Shown piece by piece: positions 50,634-61,439 of a stretch of DNA of 64,000 nucleotides. Where the stretch lies: NCBI GenBank assembly GCA_020631735.1, contig CM036170.1, positions 63,689,737-63,753,736 on the forward strand. The letters run 5' to 3'. How positions within the stretch are numbered: the stretch's first letter is position 1; each line of letters opens with the position of its first letter. The notes below the pieces were generated by a model that was not told the DNA's origin, did no database searches, and saw only the letters and a list, made by a program, of their open reading frames with translations. Position numbers and translations under genes: made by a program. The stretch is from Saccharum officinarum (lineage: Eukaryota > Streptophyta > Magnoliopsida > Poales > Poaceae).

Positions 50634-52723
50634 TTAGCAATAGATATTTATTTGTACGCATATATTTATTCCAACGATAGTTACCCACACAACATGTTCA
50701 AGATTGCTATATTCTTTTCGCAGCTGTATATTTTCCCTTTCAAGTCGCTTCTCTTTTGCAGAAACAAATGGTTGTGTACTTCTTTTTCTTGTCTTGATTG
50801 CTTCCTTCTCAGCAACACTAATTGCTCCGTCACCAATTCCTAGCTTACCATGCGGCATTCTACCTGCACACTCATAAATGACACTTGCATCTAATTCTGG
50901 ATGCTTAATTTTTCAATTAACTCCATACTTTTTTTTTCATTCCTTCTTCATATTGCGCCTTTTCCAAAAAAAAAAAAAGAAAAGCTGAGGATCAGTTACA
51001 AGACAATTACAAGAGCTATCAGCTAAATAATCCAACGCCACTGTTCGCCTAAACGGCCATTTAGCCCGTTTAAACACCTTGTAAACGCTACACAGTGGTA
51101 CACCGTTTCCGTTTAATCCTCCGTTTAGCCCGTTTAATTGGTCGTTTAGCCCGTTTAATGGACTGTTTAGCTCGAATAATGGCTAAACGGAAGGTAACCG
51201 ATTGTTTACCATTTAGCATTTAGGAAAACACTACCAACGCTTACCCATTTATCCGTAGCATTTTGGTTGCACAACTTGCCATCATTTGTCCCTGGATTCA
51301 ATTCATGATTACGCAGCCAAGCGCCACCAATTCTAGGGTCAACGCCAGTTTTTAGTGCCTATAATTAAAGTGTAAGTATGCTTTGACATGTATGGTACAC
51401 TGTACATAAGTACTCTATGAAGTCACAACATTCTGGTTTGGGCTTACCAGCCATTGGCGTGTTGCTGGTAAGCTTCTTGAGCCACAGCGATGGTATACAT
51501 TATTATCTCCAGCTAGGCGATTTTGCTTTGCCTTTACTGATGACTTTCTAAATTTTGATGTACTCCAGTGCTCACATAGCAAAGCCCAACCTTCATTGGT
51601 TGTAAAGTCTATTGGTTTAGCAGATATAAGTGCTTCTTTTGTTGGCCAACAATTTTCATATTCGTCCACATCTTCTAAGGGCACATTACCATCCTTATAT
51701 AGCTTCTTTGTGACAGCCCGCTCCTCTTCACTTAACATCTTAGGCACCATGTTCTTAAATTTTAACTCTAAGACAACATCTGCCTCGGCTCTATCTTCTG
51801 GATGACACTTGAAACGCCACTGGCCAATCATATTATTTATAGTAAGTTGTAGATATTATTTATAGTAAGTTGTAGTTGAGATAACTTATACACAATAGCA
51901 ATGCTAGTTAGTAAGCTGTAGTTATTGTGCACATGTAACACAAAACCAGAACTCTTCCAATACTTTCTTATCAGTTAATACCCCAGTTATGGTAGTCTTC
52001 TTGAAATCTTCCCATGTTAGCACTGGCTTTATCCCATTTGGTGTATCAACAAAGTCAGGATACATCTCACGAACTAGAGCGCCAATTACTGTGGGGGGTT
52101 TGCGAGAACTTTGATAAGGATGCACTTCACAGTGCCTGATAATTTTATATTAAAACAAACGACATCATCATATAGGGATAAAAGATATATAATACATAAA
52201 TGAAATGTTAAAGAAGCAAAACATCATGGAACCGGCTATTACTAAAAACTCCAACCTTACAGAAGATATGGAAAGTTAAAAATACAATATTCTTTATTTA
52301 GTCTTTGCAAACTCTTTAAATAATATGCTGGTGCATCCAACTATCTATAAGCAGGCTACTGCACTAATGACATGACATTTTGTTCTCTATCATGGACAAA
52401 CTGTACTTGCTAAAATTTAATCTAAACAATGAGCACTTGATTAAATTTCCATTACACCAGCACTTAGAAAAAAAATAGGGCATGCTTCACACTGAACACG
52501 AAATATTTTTGGAAGTCTTTTACTTACTCTCCAACAGCCTTGATCGTGGGTCTTTCACTTTCTGGAAGTCTTTTACCACTATCGGTCCTTGATCGAGTTT
52601 TTTTTTCTCAATAGCTTGCTGACTAGCTGAAGCCAATCCATTATTTTCTCTTGCAGCAGTTGATGTGGAACCCACTGACCTTGACGATGACACAGGTCTG
52701 TGCTTCAAGTGGCCACTCATCCT
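50634..52723 (-). pseudogene. Plant transposase (Ptta/En/Spm family) gene in the CACTA element, multi-exon, state uncertain
   Basis: Minus-strand exon-like segments. 52720-52520 begins MSGHLKHRPVSSSRSVGSTS. 52125-51922 carries HPYQSSRKPPTVIGALVREM. 51831-51415 carries MIGQWRFKCHPEDRA, then TNEGWALLCEHWSTSKFRKS. 51340-51240 encodes GGAWLRNHELNPGTNDGKL-like sequence, and 50858-50634 holds a Lys/Glu-rich coiled-coil-like tail. The arrangement and the EGWALLCEHWSTSKF region match the plant En/Spm-type protein family (Pfam Transposase_24 type), which accompanies the catalytic transposase in CACTA elements. Splice junctions look plausible but were not all verified, so I cannot say whether it is intact. 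A block of GTTTAGCCCGTTTAAT repeats (51050-51230) sits between two segments and is probably a separate insertion. Confidence 0.6.
51040..51232. repeat. AACGG/CCGTTTAGCC repeat block, possible small insertion
   Basis: CGTTTAGCCCGTTTAAT-like words recur about six times, with inverse AACGG words at both sides (GCCTAAACGGCC at about 51047 and GGCTAAACGG at about 51182). It lies within the CACTA transposase gene, probably in an intron. Ends not resolved. Confidence 0.5.
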
Positions 52724-52999
52724 GCTTCATACATGGCAATTAGTATGTTGCATAAAATGTTTATTAAACAGAATGAGGTGGCACCAAAAAAATTAGGGGA
52801 TACACAAGTAAAACAAGTGAACTAAATCATGAGTCAAACAAGGATTCCTTTCTACACTATAAAAAATGTCTGTTAGAATATATATACACACGTGTTCATG
52901 AAATTTGGCTAATTAAGGTATAATATGTCCTTACAGTTTTCTTAAACCAGTCCACAAATTCATCTGTCATCATTTCGTCAAGGACCACCACTGACAACC

Positions 53000-53407
53000 T
53001 GTCAAGGGCGTTAGTGCCCAAGGACGCCGGACCTTGACTACGTAGTTCGTAGCTCCGGTCCGTGGTAACTGGCAGGGTTATACCCCCGTGCCTTGTTCTT
53101 CGTCGAGCAGGGTTATGCCCCCTGGCCGACGGCTGGAGGTAGGAGAATAGGAGAGATTAGGTGATAATTCTTGATTGATCTCGATTCTGTTTACATCCAT
53201 ATCTATAGCCATCGGCTGGCCCATAAGGAACAACAAACTCCACTAATTGAGGGCTAGCTGAAATAGAAACTAATCTCCTACTTTCCTCCTTAGCCACTAA
53301 TCTCAGCTGGGCCCTGCATGGCCTGCGCGCGCTGAGCAGCGCGTTCCTGGGCGCGGCGTACATCACGGGCCCTATGGCGCCTCGTGTATGTGCGCCCACA
53401 CATGACA
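53000..53407 (-). repeat. 3' LTR of the Reina-like element
   Basis: 408-bp copy of 57761-58180. It lacks a 12-bp GTCGCCCTGCAT-type segment that is present near 58081 in the 5' LTR. Confidence 0.95.
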
Positions 53408-53421
53408 TCTCCCTCCCCGTC
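53408..53421 (-). other. Polypurine tract of the Reina-like element
   Basis: On the minus strand GGGGAGGGAGA directly precedes the 3' LTR, the site that primes plus-strand DNA synthesis. Confidence 0.85.
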
Positions 53422-53442
53422 GAGAGCCAGCTCGTCCTCGAG

Positions 53443-54739
53443 CTAGAATTGTGGAAACTTGGCGCGGAACGGAGCAACGTCTTCCCAAGTAGCCGATGCC
53501 GCAGTAGCGTCCTTCCACTGAATGAGCACCTGAGGCACTCCTCTGGCCAGCCTGTACCGGACGGCGCGCTCAGGCTCTGGCTCCACAGCGCCATGGTGTA
53601 GAAGAGGCAGCGGTGGAGGTTCTGTTGGCGGCGGTCCCTGATACTTCTTGAGCAGCCCCACATGGAAGACATTGTGGATGCGGGCGCGTGGAGGAAGAGC
53701 CAGCCGGACAGCGACCTCGTTGATGAGCTCGACGACGCGGTATGGACCGAAGAAGCGCGGCTTGAGCTTGCCAACCGCGACCTGGGGCAGGGAGGACGCC
53801 GCGCGATGACGGAGTCGAAGCAACGCCCAGTCGCCCACCTGATAGCTGACTGGACGGTGTGCGCGGTCATAATGTTTCTTCTGGTACTCCTGCGCCTGTT
53901 CCAGACGATAGCGGACATCCGCCAGGAACTCTGCGCGCTCCTCCATGGTCTTGGCGACAGCCGGCACCCTGGTGTCGCCCGGCTCATAGGACCTGATGGA
54001 CGGAGGGTCGCGCCCATACACCACGCGGAATGGAGTATCCCGCAGCGAGGACTGGTACGCCGTGTTGAAGAGGAATTCTGCCCATGGCAGCCACCGGAGC
54101 CACTCGCGCAGCCTGTCCCTAGTCAAGCACCGCAGGTACATGATGATGACGCGGTTGGCTGACTCAGACTGCCCGTCAGACTGGGGGTGGAACGCCGTAG
54201 TCATCTGCAGCTTAGTGCCCATCAGCCGCATGAGTTCCTGCCAAAACGTGGACGTGAACACCGTGTCCCGGTCGGAGACCAGGGATTGTGGAACGTCGTG
54301 GAGTTGCACAATGTCGGCGAAGAAGGCGTGGGCGACGGATTCAGCAGAGTACAGGTGCGCCAAGGGGATGAAATGACAGTACTTGCTGAACCGGTCGACG
54401 ACGGTGAGGATCACCGACTTGCTGCGGACTCGGGGGGAGTGCCTCCACAAAGTCGAGCGCCACATCAGTCCACACACCCTGGGGTACAGGCAGCGGCATA
54501 AGGAGGCCCGCTGGGTGCACGTGCTCAGACTTGTAGCGCTGGCAGACCACACATGTGCGCACCCTGTCCTGCACAATCTCCTTCATGTTAGGAAAATGGA
54601 AGTCACGGCGCAGCCGGTGGAGCGTTCGCTGGACACCCTCGTGCCCTTCCTCATGGATGGCGCCCAGCACTTCCTGCAGGAGTGGGGAGTCTGCTGGAAT
54701 GTACAGACGCCCAGCAAACTGCACCATGCCGTCCACCAC
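53443..54739 (-). pseudogene. Integrase and chromodomain of the Reina-like element, frameshifted
   Basis: Inserts element cDNA; the chromodomain would target chromatin. From the right: the zinc-binding region lies at about 54700-54540 (HEEGHEG ... CVVCQRYK). The catalytic core has DVALDFVEALP, then VVDRFSKYCHFIPL, VSDRDTVFTS and FHPQSDGQSESAN. The GPYRVVELINEVAVRL region follows. The end carries a chromodomain (VLIQWKDATAASATWEDV) and the stop at 53443-53445. Two frame changes break it: one near 54700, where the upstream pol frame diverges, and one near 54430 between the first and second core segments. It is therefore not translatable as one protein. Confidence 0.92.
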
Positions 54740-57240
54740 AGACCATGGCGCCTGTCTCTGTCCAGCAGCAAGCTCTGCGTGGAGGTGACCAACGCAGGGT
54801 GTTCGCTCTGCGCTTGCCGGAGCCTGTCGAGGAAGTTGAAACGCGGTGCGGAGAGGGCGAGGAGTTCCCCGTCAACGGTGTCGCGCCTGGACAGCGCGTC
54901 GGCTGCTGCGTTCGTCGCGCCCGGCTTGTACTCGACGGCGAAGTCGAAGCCTAACAGCTTGCCAACCCAATGGTGTTGGGGAATGGTGGCCAAGCGCTGG
55001 TCCAGCAGGTATTTGAGGCTGTAATGATCAGTCTTGACGCAGAATCGGCGACCCCATAGGTACGGCCGCCAGTGCCGGACTGCTTGGACCAAGCCGATGA
55101 GTTCGCGCTCGTAGGCCGCCAAGGCCCGGTGTCGGGGCGCCACGGGACGACTGAAGAATGCGAGCGGGTGGCCCTCCTGCATGAGAACAGCACTGAACCC
55201 GTGGGACGACGCGTCGCATTCGACGACGAATGGCTTGTCGAAGTCCGGCATGGTGAGCACCGGCGCCGTGGTGACCGCGGCCTTGAGGGCGAGGAAAGCC
55301 GCTTCCACCTCGGGACCCCAAGCGAAGCCCTCCTTCTTGAGGAGAACGATGAGCGGCGCTGCGATGGAGCCGTAGTTGTTGATGAACTTGCGGTAGTAGC
55401 CCGCCAAGCCGAGGAAACCGCGTACCGCCCGCGCGGAGCGAGGTACCGGCCAGTCGTGAATGGCCTGCACCTTGGCGGGGTCCATGGCCACGCCCGCCGT
55501 CGAAATCGTGTGGCCGAGGTAGGCGACTGAGGTGACCCCGAACGCACACTTGGAGCGCTTGACAAAGAGGGTGTGCTGGCGGAGCGCGCTGAGGACGGCG
55601 CGAAGGTGGCGAAGATGGTCAGCCCAGGACTTGCTGTAAATCAAGATGTCGTCAAAGAAAACAAGTACAAATCTGCGGAGGAACGGTCGCAGGATATCAT
55701 TCATGAGCGCCTGGAATGTCGCCGGAGCGTTGCACAGCCCGAACGGCATCACCAAGAACTCGTATAGGCCGTCGTGTGTACGGAACGCCGTCTTGTGGAT
55801 GTCGTCCGGCCGCATGCGCACCTGGTGATACCCCGAGCGCAAGTCGAGCTTGGTGAAGAACTTGGCGCCGTGGAGTTCATCCAAGAGCTCGTCGACCACC
55901 GGGATCGGGAAGGCGTCCTTGACGGTCATGGCGTTGAGGGCGCGGTAGTCGACGCAGAATCGCCACGACCCATCCGGCTTCTTGACGAGGAGGACCGGAG
56001 AGGAGAACGCCGAGTCGCTGCGACGTACAGTGCCCTGCTCGATCATGGCAGCGCACTGTTTCTCCAGCTCGTCCTTGTGGGCAGCCGGATATCTGTAGGG
56101 CTGCACTGCCACCGGTGTCGCGTCGGGCTTGAGGATGATGCGGTGCGACCTGCTGCGTTCCGGCGGCAGCCCCTGGGGCGTGGCGAACACATCGGCGAAG
56201 GCAGCGAGCAGCTCGTCGAGAAGAGGTTCCGCTGCTGTAGTAGTGTGCAGGCGCGGTGGAGGGGCAGGAGCCATGCTGCGCCAGCACACCTGCTGGTCCC
56301 CAGCCGTGAATGCCATGGTACCTGCAGCTAGGTTCCAGACCACGTCGCCCAGGGTGGCCAGCCAGTGTGTTCCCAGCACCACGTCATAACCGGCCAGGGG
56401 CATGATGTAGAGGTCGACCGCGAATTGCCGGTTGTCGATGACGACGGTCGCTTGCCGGAGAACCCCCGGGCAGGCGACGCGTTCGCCGTTGGCCACGGTG
56501 GCTATAAGACGAGGCCGCGGCTCGATGGGTAGCCCTACCCGCTGTGCAGCCTCCTCGCCGATGAAGCAGTGGGTGGAGCCCGTGTCGACGAGGGCAACGA
56601 AGGACGCCGCGCCCACCTGCACACGCAACTGAATGGTGCTGCTCACCGGAACGCCCACGACTGCGTGCAGGGAGAAAACGGGCGCCTCCTCAGGGGCCTC
56701 GTCCTCGGCGAGCTCGACGCCGTCGATGAAGAAGATGCGGCGACACACCCGGTTATGACCCCGGGAATATGGCTCATTGCAGTTGTAGCAGAGGCCGAGT
56801 CGACGCCGTTCCGCCTGCTCCTCTGTTGATAGGCGCTTGGTCTGGTTGGCTACCACCCGGGCCTGCGGCGCTGGTGGTGGTGCTGGCAGCGCCTGGAGAG
56901 GGGGCGCCTGTGGAACGGGCGCCGGGAGTGCTGCCACTGCTGGTGGTGCTTGCCGTGGCGCCGGGAGAGGCAGGATGGCGCGCTGTGTAGTCTTGGCCGG
57001 CGCAGCGTTGAGGCGGTCAAGTTCGACCAGCTCCAACTGGCGTGCCAAACTCATGGCTGCAGCGAGCGACTCCGGCGCGTGGATGCGCACTTGATGACTG
57101 AGCGGGGCCAGCAAGCCGCCTGTGTAGAGTTGCACCCGCTGGTTTTCCTCGAGGCGACCCGCGCGGGGCAGGAGGGCCTGGAAGCGATTGGAGTACTCCT
57201 CGACGGTCCCCGTGCGGCGACACTCGGAGAGCTCGAACAA
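54583..57240 (-). pseudogene. gag C-terminus, protease, reverse transcriptase and RNase H of the Reina-like element
   Basis: A long open frame of about 885 codons. In order: gag remainder (TVEEYSNRFQALLPRAGRL), CCHC-like zinc knuckle LCYNCNEPYSRGH, and protease VALVDTGSTHCFI with the catalytic DTG. RT follows, with YRALNAMTVKDAFPIP, KLDLRSGYHQVRM, MPFGLCNAPATFQ and the catalytic FFDD in VFFDDILIYS. RNase H shows FVVECDASSHGFSAVL and KTDHYSLKYLLDQR, and the frame continues into DALSRRD. No stop interrupts this stretch, but it is disconnected from gag by a stop and a shift near 57294-57240 and from integrase by a shift near 54700. The final residues before 54583 are read out of frame. Confidence 0.93.
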
Positions 57241-57293
57241 TGGTGCAGAGCGCAGGGCTGGACCAAACCGCAGGTGGGGTCCCGGAAGCGGCC

Positions 57294-57653
57294 CTAGGGC
57301 GGCGTGCCCTCATCTTCCTGCAGCTGGATGAACCACAGCTGGGCGACGTCCTCAAGGTTGTATGAGGCCATCCACACACGCTCCTCCGGCAAGGTGCGCT
57401 GCTGGCGGAAGTAAGACTCACACTTGATGAAGAGGAGCGGGTCAGATTTGCCGTCGAAGCGGGGAAAATCAAGCTTCTGGAACCTGGGAGGCCTGTCCAG
57501 ATCGCGGCCAGCCTCGGTGCGAGGGCCACCGCCGCTGTGCGACGACGAACTAGACTGCTCCTTCAACGCAGCCATCTCAGACTTCAGGGTGGACATCTCG
57601 GTCTTGAAGCCCTGCAGCATCTCGATCACATCCTTGATCGTGGGTTCGGCCAT
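57294..57653 (-). pseudogene. gag N-terminal part of the Reina-like element, truncated by a stop
   Basis: Starts at an ATG at 57653 (MAEPTIKDVIEMLQGFK). A coiled-coil-like segment (MSTLKSEMAALKEQ) follows, then the gag core FPRFDGKSDPLLFIKCESYF and VAQLWFIQLQ. A TAG at 57294-57296 replaces what is normally Trp in GTPPW, and a frame change follows before the gag continues at about 57260. Gag would build the particle; this copy yields only about 119 residues. Confidence 0.9.
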
Positions 57654-57743
57654 GGTGGACGCGGTGGAAGATTGAGGGGAAGGTGGTGGGCTGGGTGGTT
57701 CGGTGGCAGGGGAAGTGGAGGAGGATTGGACAGACGAGGATCG

Positions 57744-57757
57744 ACGGCGTGATACCA
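57744..57757 (-). other. Primer-binding site (initiator-Met tRNA type) of the Reina-like element
   Basis: Three bases after the 5' LTR the minus strand reads TGGTATCA, the canonical start of initiator-methionine tRNA primer sites. The match weakens after 8 nt. Confidence 0.8.
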
Positions 57758-57760
57758 GGT

Positions 57761-58180
57761 TGTCAAGGGCGTTAGTGCCCAAGGACGTCGGACCTTGACT
57801 ACGTAGTTCGTAGCTCCGGTCCGTGGTAACTGGCAGGGTTATACCCCCGTGCCTTGTTCTTCGTCGAGCAGGGTTATGCCCCCTGGCCGCCGGCTAGAGG
57901 TAGGAGAATAGGAGAGATTAGGTGATAATTCTTGATTGATCTCAATTCTGTTTACATCCATATCTATAGCCATCGGCTGGCCCATAAGGAGCAACAAACT
58001 CCACCAATTATGGGCTAACTGAAATAGAAATTAATCTCCTACTTTCCTCCTTAGCCACTAATCTCAGCTGGGCCCTGCATGTCGCCCTGCATGGCCTGCG
58101 CGCGCTGAGCAGCGCGTTCCTGGGCGCGGCGTACATCACGGGCCCTATGGCGCCTATTATATGTGCGCCCACACATGACA
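57761..58180 (-). repeat. 5' LTR of the Reina-like element
   Basis: 420-bp LTR matching 53000-53407, carrying the extra 12-bp segment near 58081. Confidence 0.95.
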
Positions 58181-58343
58181 CAACCTAGGATTATTAGCAC
58201 ACTTCTATTTGTTAGAGATTGAGATTCTAAATCTTTTGGGCTAACCCTAGAAGGGTAGCTATATAGGTAACCATACATGGGCCACATGGGCCTAGCCTCA
58301 TGGGCCTAATACACTCACATTCCAACACCCCCCGCAGTCTGAA

Positions 58344-58669
58344 CTACCGACGCAGCGGAGTTCGAGGCTGAACAAGAAAGAAAAAAGACCACACACACGT
58401 CCCCCCACAGACACAACTAGCCACTAGTGACGGTGAGGCTGGAGCGAAACTCGGTGAAGGTCGAGGACGGAAGGCCTTTGGTGAAGATGTCCGCGAACTG
58501 GGAGGTGGTCGGGACGTGAAGGACCCGGACGTCGCCGATGGCCACACGGTCACGGACGAAGTGTAGGTCGATCTCCACATGCTTCGTCCGCTGGTGCTGC
58601 ACAGGGTTGGTGGAGAGGTAGACCGCACTGACGTTGTTGTAGTAGACGAGTGTGCTCCTAGTAAGAGGG
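58344..58669 (-). pseudogene. Ty1/copia RNase H C-terminal part
   Basis: Minus strand encodes HPLTRSTLVYYNNVSAVYLS, then QHQRTKHVEIDLHFVRDRVA and TSQFADIFTKGLPSSTFTEF, the hallmark C-terminus of plant copia polyproteins. It is cut at 58669/58670 by the LTR-like insertion; the frame resumes to the right at 62873. Between the resumed segment and the RT end, most of the RNase H domain is missing, so an internal deletion came before the insertion. Confidence 0.9.
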
Positions 58670-60842
58670 TGTAACAACCCAGAAATTTCCAGGGAACAAA
58701 AATCACAACTGTAATTTTTTTCTAAATAACCTATGTTTGGTGAGGTGTCATATAGGGAACCTAACCTAGTTGCACAAGTAGCACCTAAAATAGCTATTTA
58801 CATCTTTGCATTTTAACCATACATGCTTGAGTTGGATTTTATGTTCTTTGAATTGAATTAAAAGCAACAACATTTCTTGAATTAATTGCTTAAGTAAATA
58901 AATATAGAAATATAAACCTATTAAACAGTTGGAAACCAAAAATATATTTTGGAGGACCCACTATGTTATACAAATGTGGACAAATATGCTTTCTCACATA
59001 CAAATGCATGGCATATTTAAAATAGGAAAATACAAAATAGAAAAGCTTTTGAATAAATCAGATAAATGGGAAAGCCTTGGTTTAAAATAGAAAAGGAAAA
59101 ACTCATTTTCGGCCCAGCTTTTCAAACCAGCTGAGCCCGGCCTGCATCACGCCTGCGGCCTCGCGCGCACCCGCGCTCGCCCGCACGTGGGCCGGCCCAA
59201 CAATCCGCCGGCGCCCGGCCTATGTTGCCAACCCGCCAACGCAAAGGCGTATTCCTCCTTCCCACATCACTGACGTGCGGGACCCGCCTTCATCCCCTTC
59301 CTCCCGCCCGACCGAATCCTCTGCTTCGATCGGAAACAGAGAGAGCGAGAGGGCAGGGTCACGCACGGGGCGAGGGGAGATTCCCTCTGCCTCCACCGCC
59401 AGCCGTGCGCGCCAAGCCGCGCCACCGTTTCCTCCTGCCAGCCGCACGCGTCTCGCCTCCGCTCCCACGCACCGCGAGCGTGCTCGCCATGGCCCGCACC
59501 GCAACCACAATCTGACACCGTCGTCCTTCCATAACCACCCCGCGATTTCAAAAATTGGTGAGGCCAATCCGATCATCACTAGCTGGCTGCCCCAAAACCC
59601 TTGCACAGTCGCGTTGATCGCCTCCACGTGGCCCAAACCCCTTCACCACCGCTCGCTATTTCTAGGATCGCCGCCCCCTATAAGTAGGCGCCACCCGGGG
59701 TGCCCGAGCCCCCTCCATCCGCTCCGCCACCACCCCGGTGGCCACCACTTCGCGCCACGACCAAGAAAAGGGGACGAGGGGAAAGAAGGGGAGAAAGGGG
59801 GGAAAAGGCCGCCACCGGAGCCGCCAGCCGCCGCCGAGGAACCACCGGAGCCCGGAGCGTCGATCGAACGACCACGCCGACGTTGCGGTTCTCCCTGCAC
59901 GACACCGACTCTACACTGCTCCGAATCACCTCTGCACCGATATCCTTTCGTCATCGCCACCTACGGTGAGCTCACCGTCTCGCCCCGCTCGCCGCCGGTT
60001 GTGCTTGGCATAGAACCGTCTCGCCTGCTAGTACCGTGGATCATCTAGGAAAAATTCGTGGCCCTCATGCTTTGATCGCTCGCTCACGCACACATGGTGC
60101 GCACACTCGTTGGCCTGGCCGAGCCTCAGGGTTCGGAATTGTCACGACACGCCACTGCACCGCGCACAGTCGCCATGGCCACACCCCGCCATGGCGAGGT
60201 CTCGCTCTTGGTATGCTGGGCAATAGAGGAAGGGAGAAGAGGCGCACAAGGTCATGTACACGCCCGCACTCACATACCGGAACCAAGCACCGCGGTACCG
60301 AGCGCCAGGAGCGCGGGCACACGCCACCGCGAGCACGTCCAGAGCGCGCTCGCTATGGCCAGCGTGCGGCCATAGCGAGGTCGTTTCCTCCGAATCAAGC
60401 CGGTAGAGAAGAAAGGGAGGAGCTAGATCGTTTTGCCTTGGGAAGGGACACGCTATGCGCGACAACAAGAGGGAGAAGAGCCACCGAGGGAGCCGCTCGC
60501 GACCGCCATGCCGACGGCGGCGTGCTTGAGAGCACGACCGGGTAAAGGAAGCAAGGGAAGAGGAGCAGAGAAGCGACTAGGTGCCCTCGGTGCACCGTGA
60601 GCCGAGGGGAAAGGGAAGAGGATGGACCGGGTTCACCGTGGACCGTGTTCAAACTCCGTGGACCATCCTTGCGAGACCACAGTGAGCCAAGCTCACCAAC
60701 CCAAACCTGGTTTTTGAATCCACTTAGGTGACGTGGCAGCACCAGCGCCTGACACGTGGCGGGCCCGCCCCGGCCCAGTCCGGCCCAAATCCGACCCAGC
60801 CCAGGCCCAACCGAGCCCGGTCGCGGCCCGTTGACCGTTGAC

Positions 60843-61118
60843 TAGAGATGAAAACGGTACGGATATTTTCCGACCGTATTCGAGACCGAATCCGTTTAGA
60901 GGAGTTTTAATCCGTCCGCATCCGAGTCCGGATATTTAACATCCGATACCGTATTCGTATCCGAATATTTAAATCACATATTTATGATGTCGATATTCAA
61001 TCATATCATATCCGACATTTTTTATACTATCCGTATTCGAATCCGAATCCAGACATAAATATGAAAACAAATACGATATCAGTGATATCCGTCCGTATCC
61101 GATCCGTTTTCATCCCTA
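60843..61118. mobile_element. hAT MITE with perfect 8-bp target duplication
   Basis: 276 bp with inverted ends TAGAGATGAAAACGGTACGG and CCGATCCGTTTTCATCCCTA, flanked by CCGTTGAC at 60835-60842 and 61119-61126. The interior is rich in ATATCCG/CGGATAT words. Nested inside the 4.2-kb LTR-like insertion. Confidence 0.93.
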
Positions 61119-61439
61119 CCGTTGACCGTTGACCATTGACCAGTCAACGGGACCCACATGTTAGTGACTCGTTCTGTTCCAGCCAATCAGAGCATGACAC
61201 GTGTCACTGCCTGGAATTTCCTTTTTCTTTTTCTTTTCCAGAAAATCATTTAATCTTTAGAAATTCATAACTAATTCATTTTAACTCAGAAAAATACTAA
61301 ACCAGTTTCTAAATTTTTTCTAAAAATGAGCTCTACGTCTTAGGCTTATGTTTGAGTGCATTTGGATCTTTCGAATTTATGTTGCTTCTTTGTGCACCTC
61401 TATAGGAGTCGTTAATGCGACTCTACGTTACGTTTAACA

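Larger units (their letters stand above)
49279..52991. mobile_element. CACTA element, left end and part of the interior; continues beyond later insertions
   Basis: Starts CACTACTAGAGGTGCAAGAA, a CACTA-type terminus. Dense subterminal motifs follow (CCGTCGGG, GGTCGGGGATTTGTTGC, GACGGTTTTTTAAAACC); three copies of a unit of about 60 bp lie at 49520-49690. An En/Spm-type coding region lies inside on the minus strand. At 52992 the element is interrupted by a Ty1/copia insertion, and its other terminus is not in the window. Confidence 0.75.
53000..58180 (-). mobile_element. Full-length Reina-like chromovirus (Ty3/gypsy), perfect 5-bp target duplication
   Basis: 5,181 bp flanked by CAACC at 52995-52999 and 58181-58185. 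LTRs are 53000-53407 (408 bp, 3') and 57761-58180 (420 bp, 5'); both start TGTCAAGG and end CATGACA on the plus strand. By eye they differ at roughly a dozen positions plus a 12-bp repeat-type indel. Order on the minus strand: LTR, primer site, gag, protease, RT, RNase H, integrase, chromodomain, polypurine tract, LTR. Short length, short LTRs and a C-terminal chromodomain indicate the Reina lineage. It sits inside a Ty1/copia LTR. Coding capacity is broken (see parts). Confidence 0.95.
52992..58327 (-). mobile_element. 3' LTR of a Ty1/copia element, split by the Reina-like insertion
   Basis: Joining 52992-52999 to 58186-58327 gives a 150-bp LTR. On the minus strand it starts TGTTGGAATGTGAGTG (from 58327) and ends TAGGTTGTCA (at 52992). 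A polypurine tract CTGCGGGGGG (58337-58328, minus strand) abuts its start. The copia coding remnants lie to the right (58344-58669 and 62885-64000). The split is caused by the element at 53000-58180. Confidence 0.85.

Noticed and set aside
54383..56331. Several plus-strand open frames across the Reina-like pol
   Set aside because: Antisense shadows of the GC-rich minus-strand RT and integrase coding sequence.
59275..60048. 257-codon plus-strand open frame in the 4.2-kb LTR-like insertion
   Set aside because: Pro/Arg/Ser-rich, spans the probable TATA motif, has no domain, and is typical of chance frames in GC-rich LTRs.
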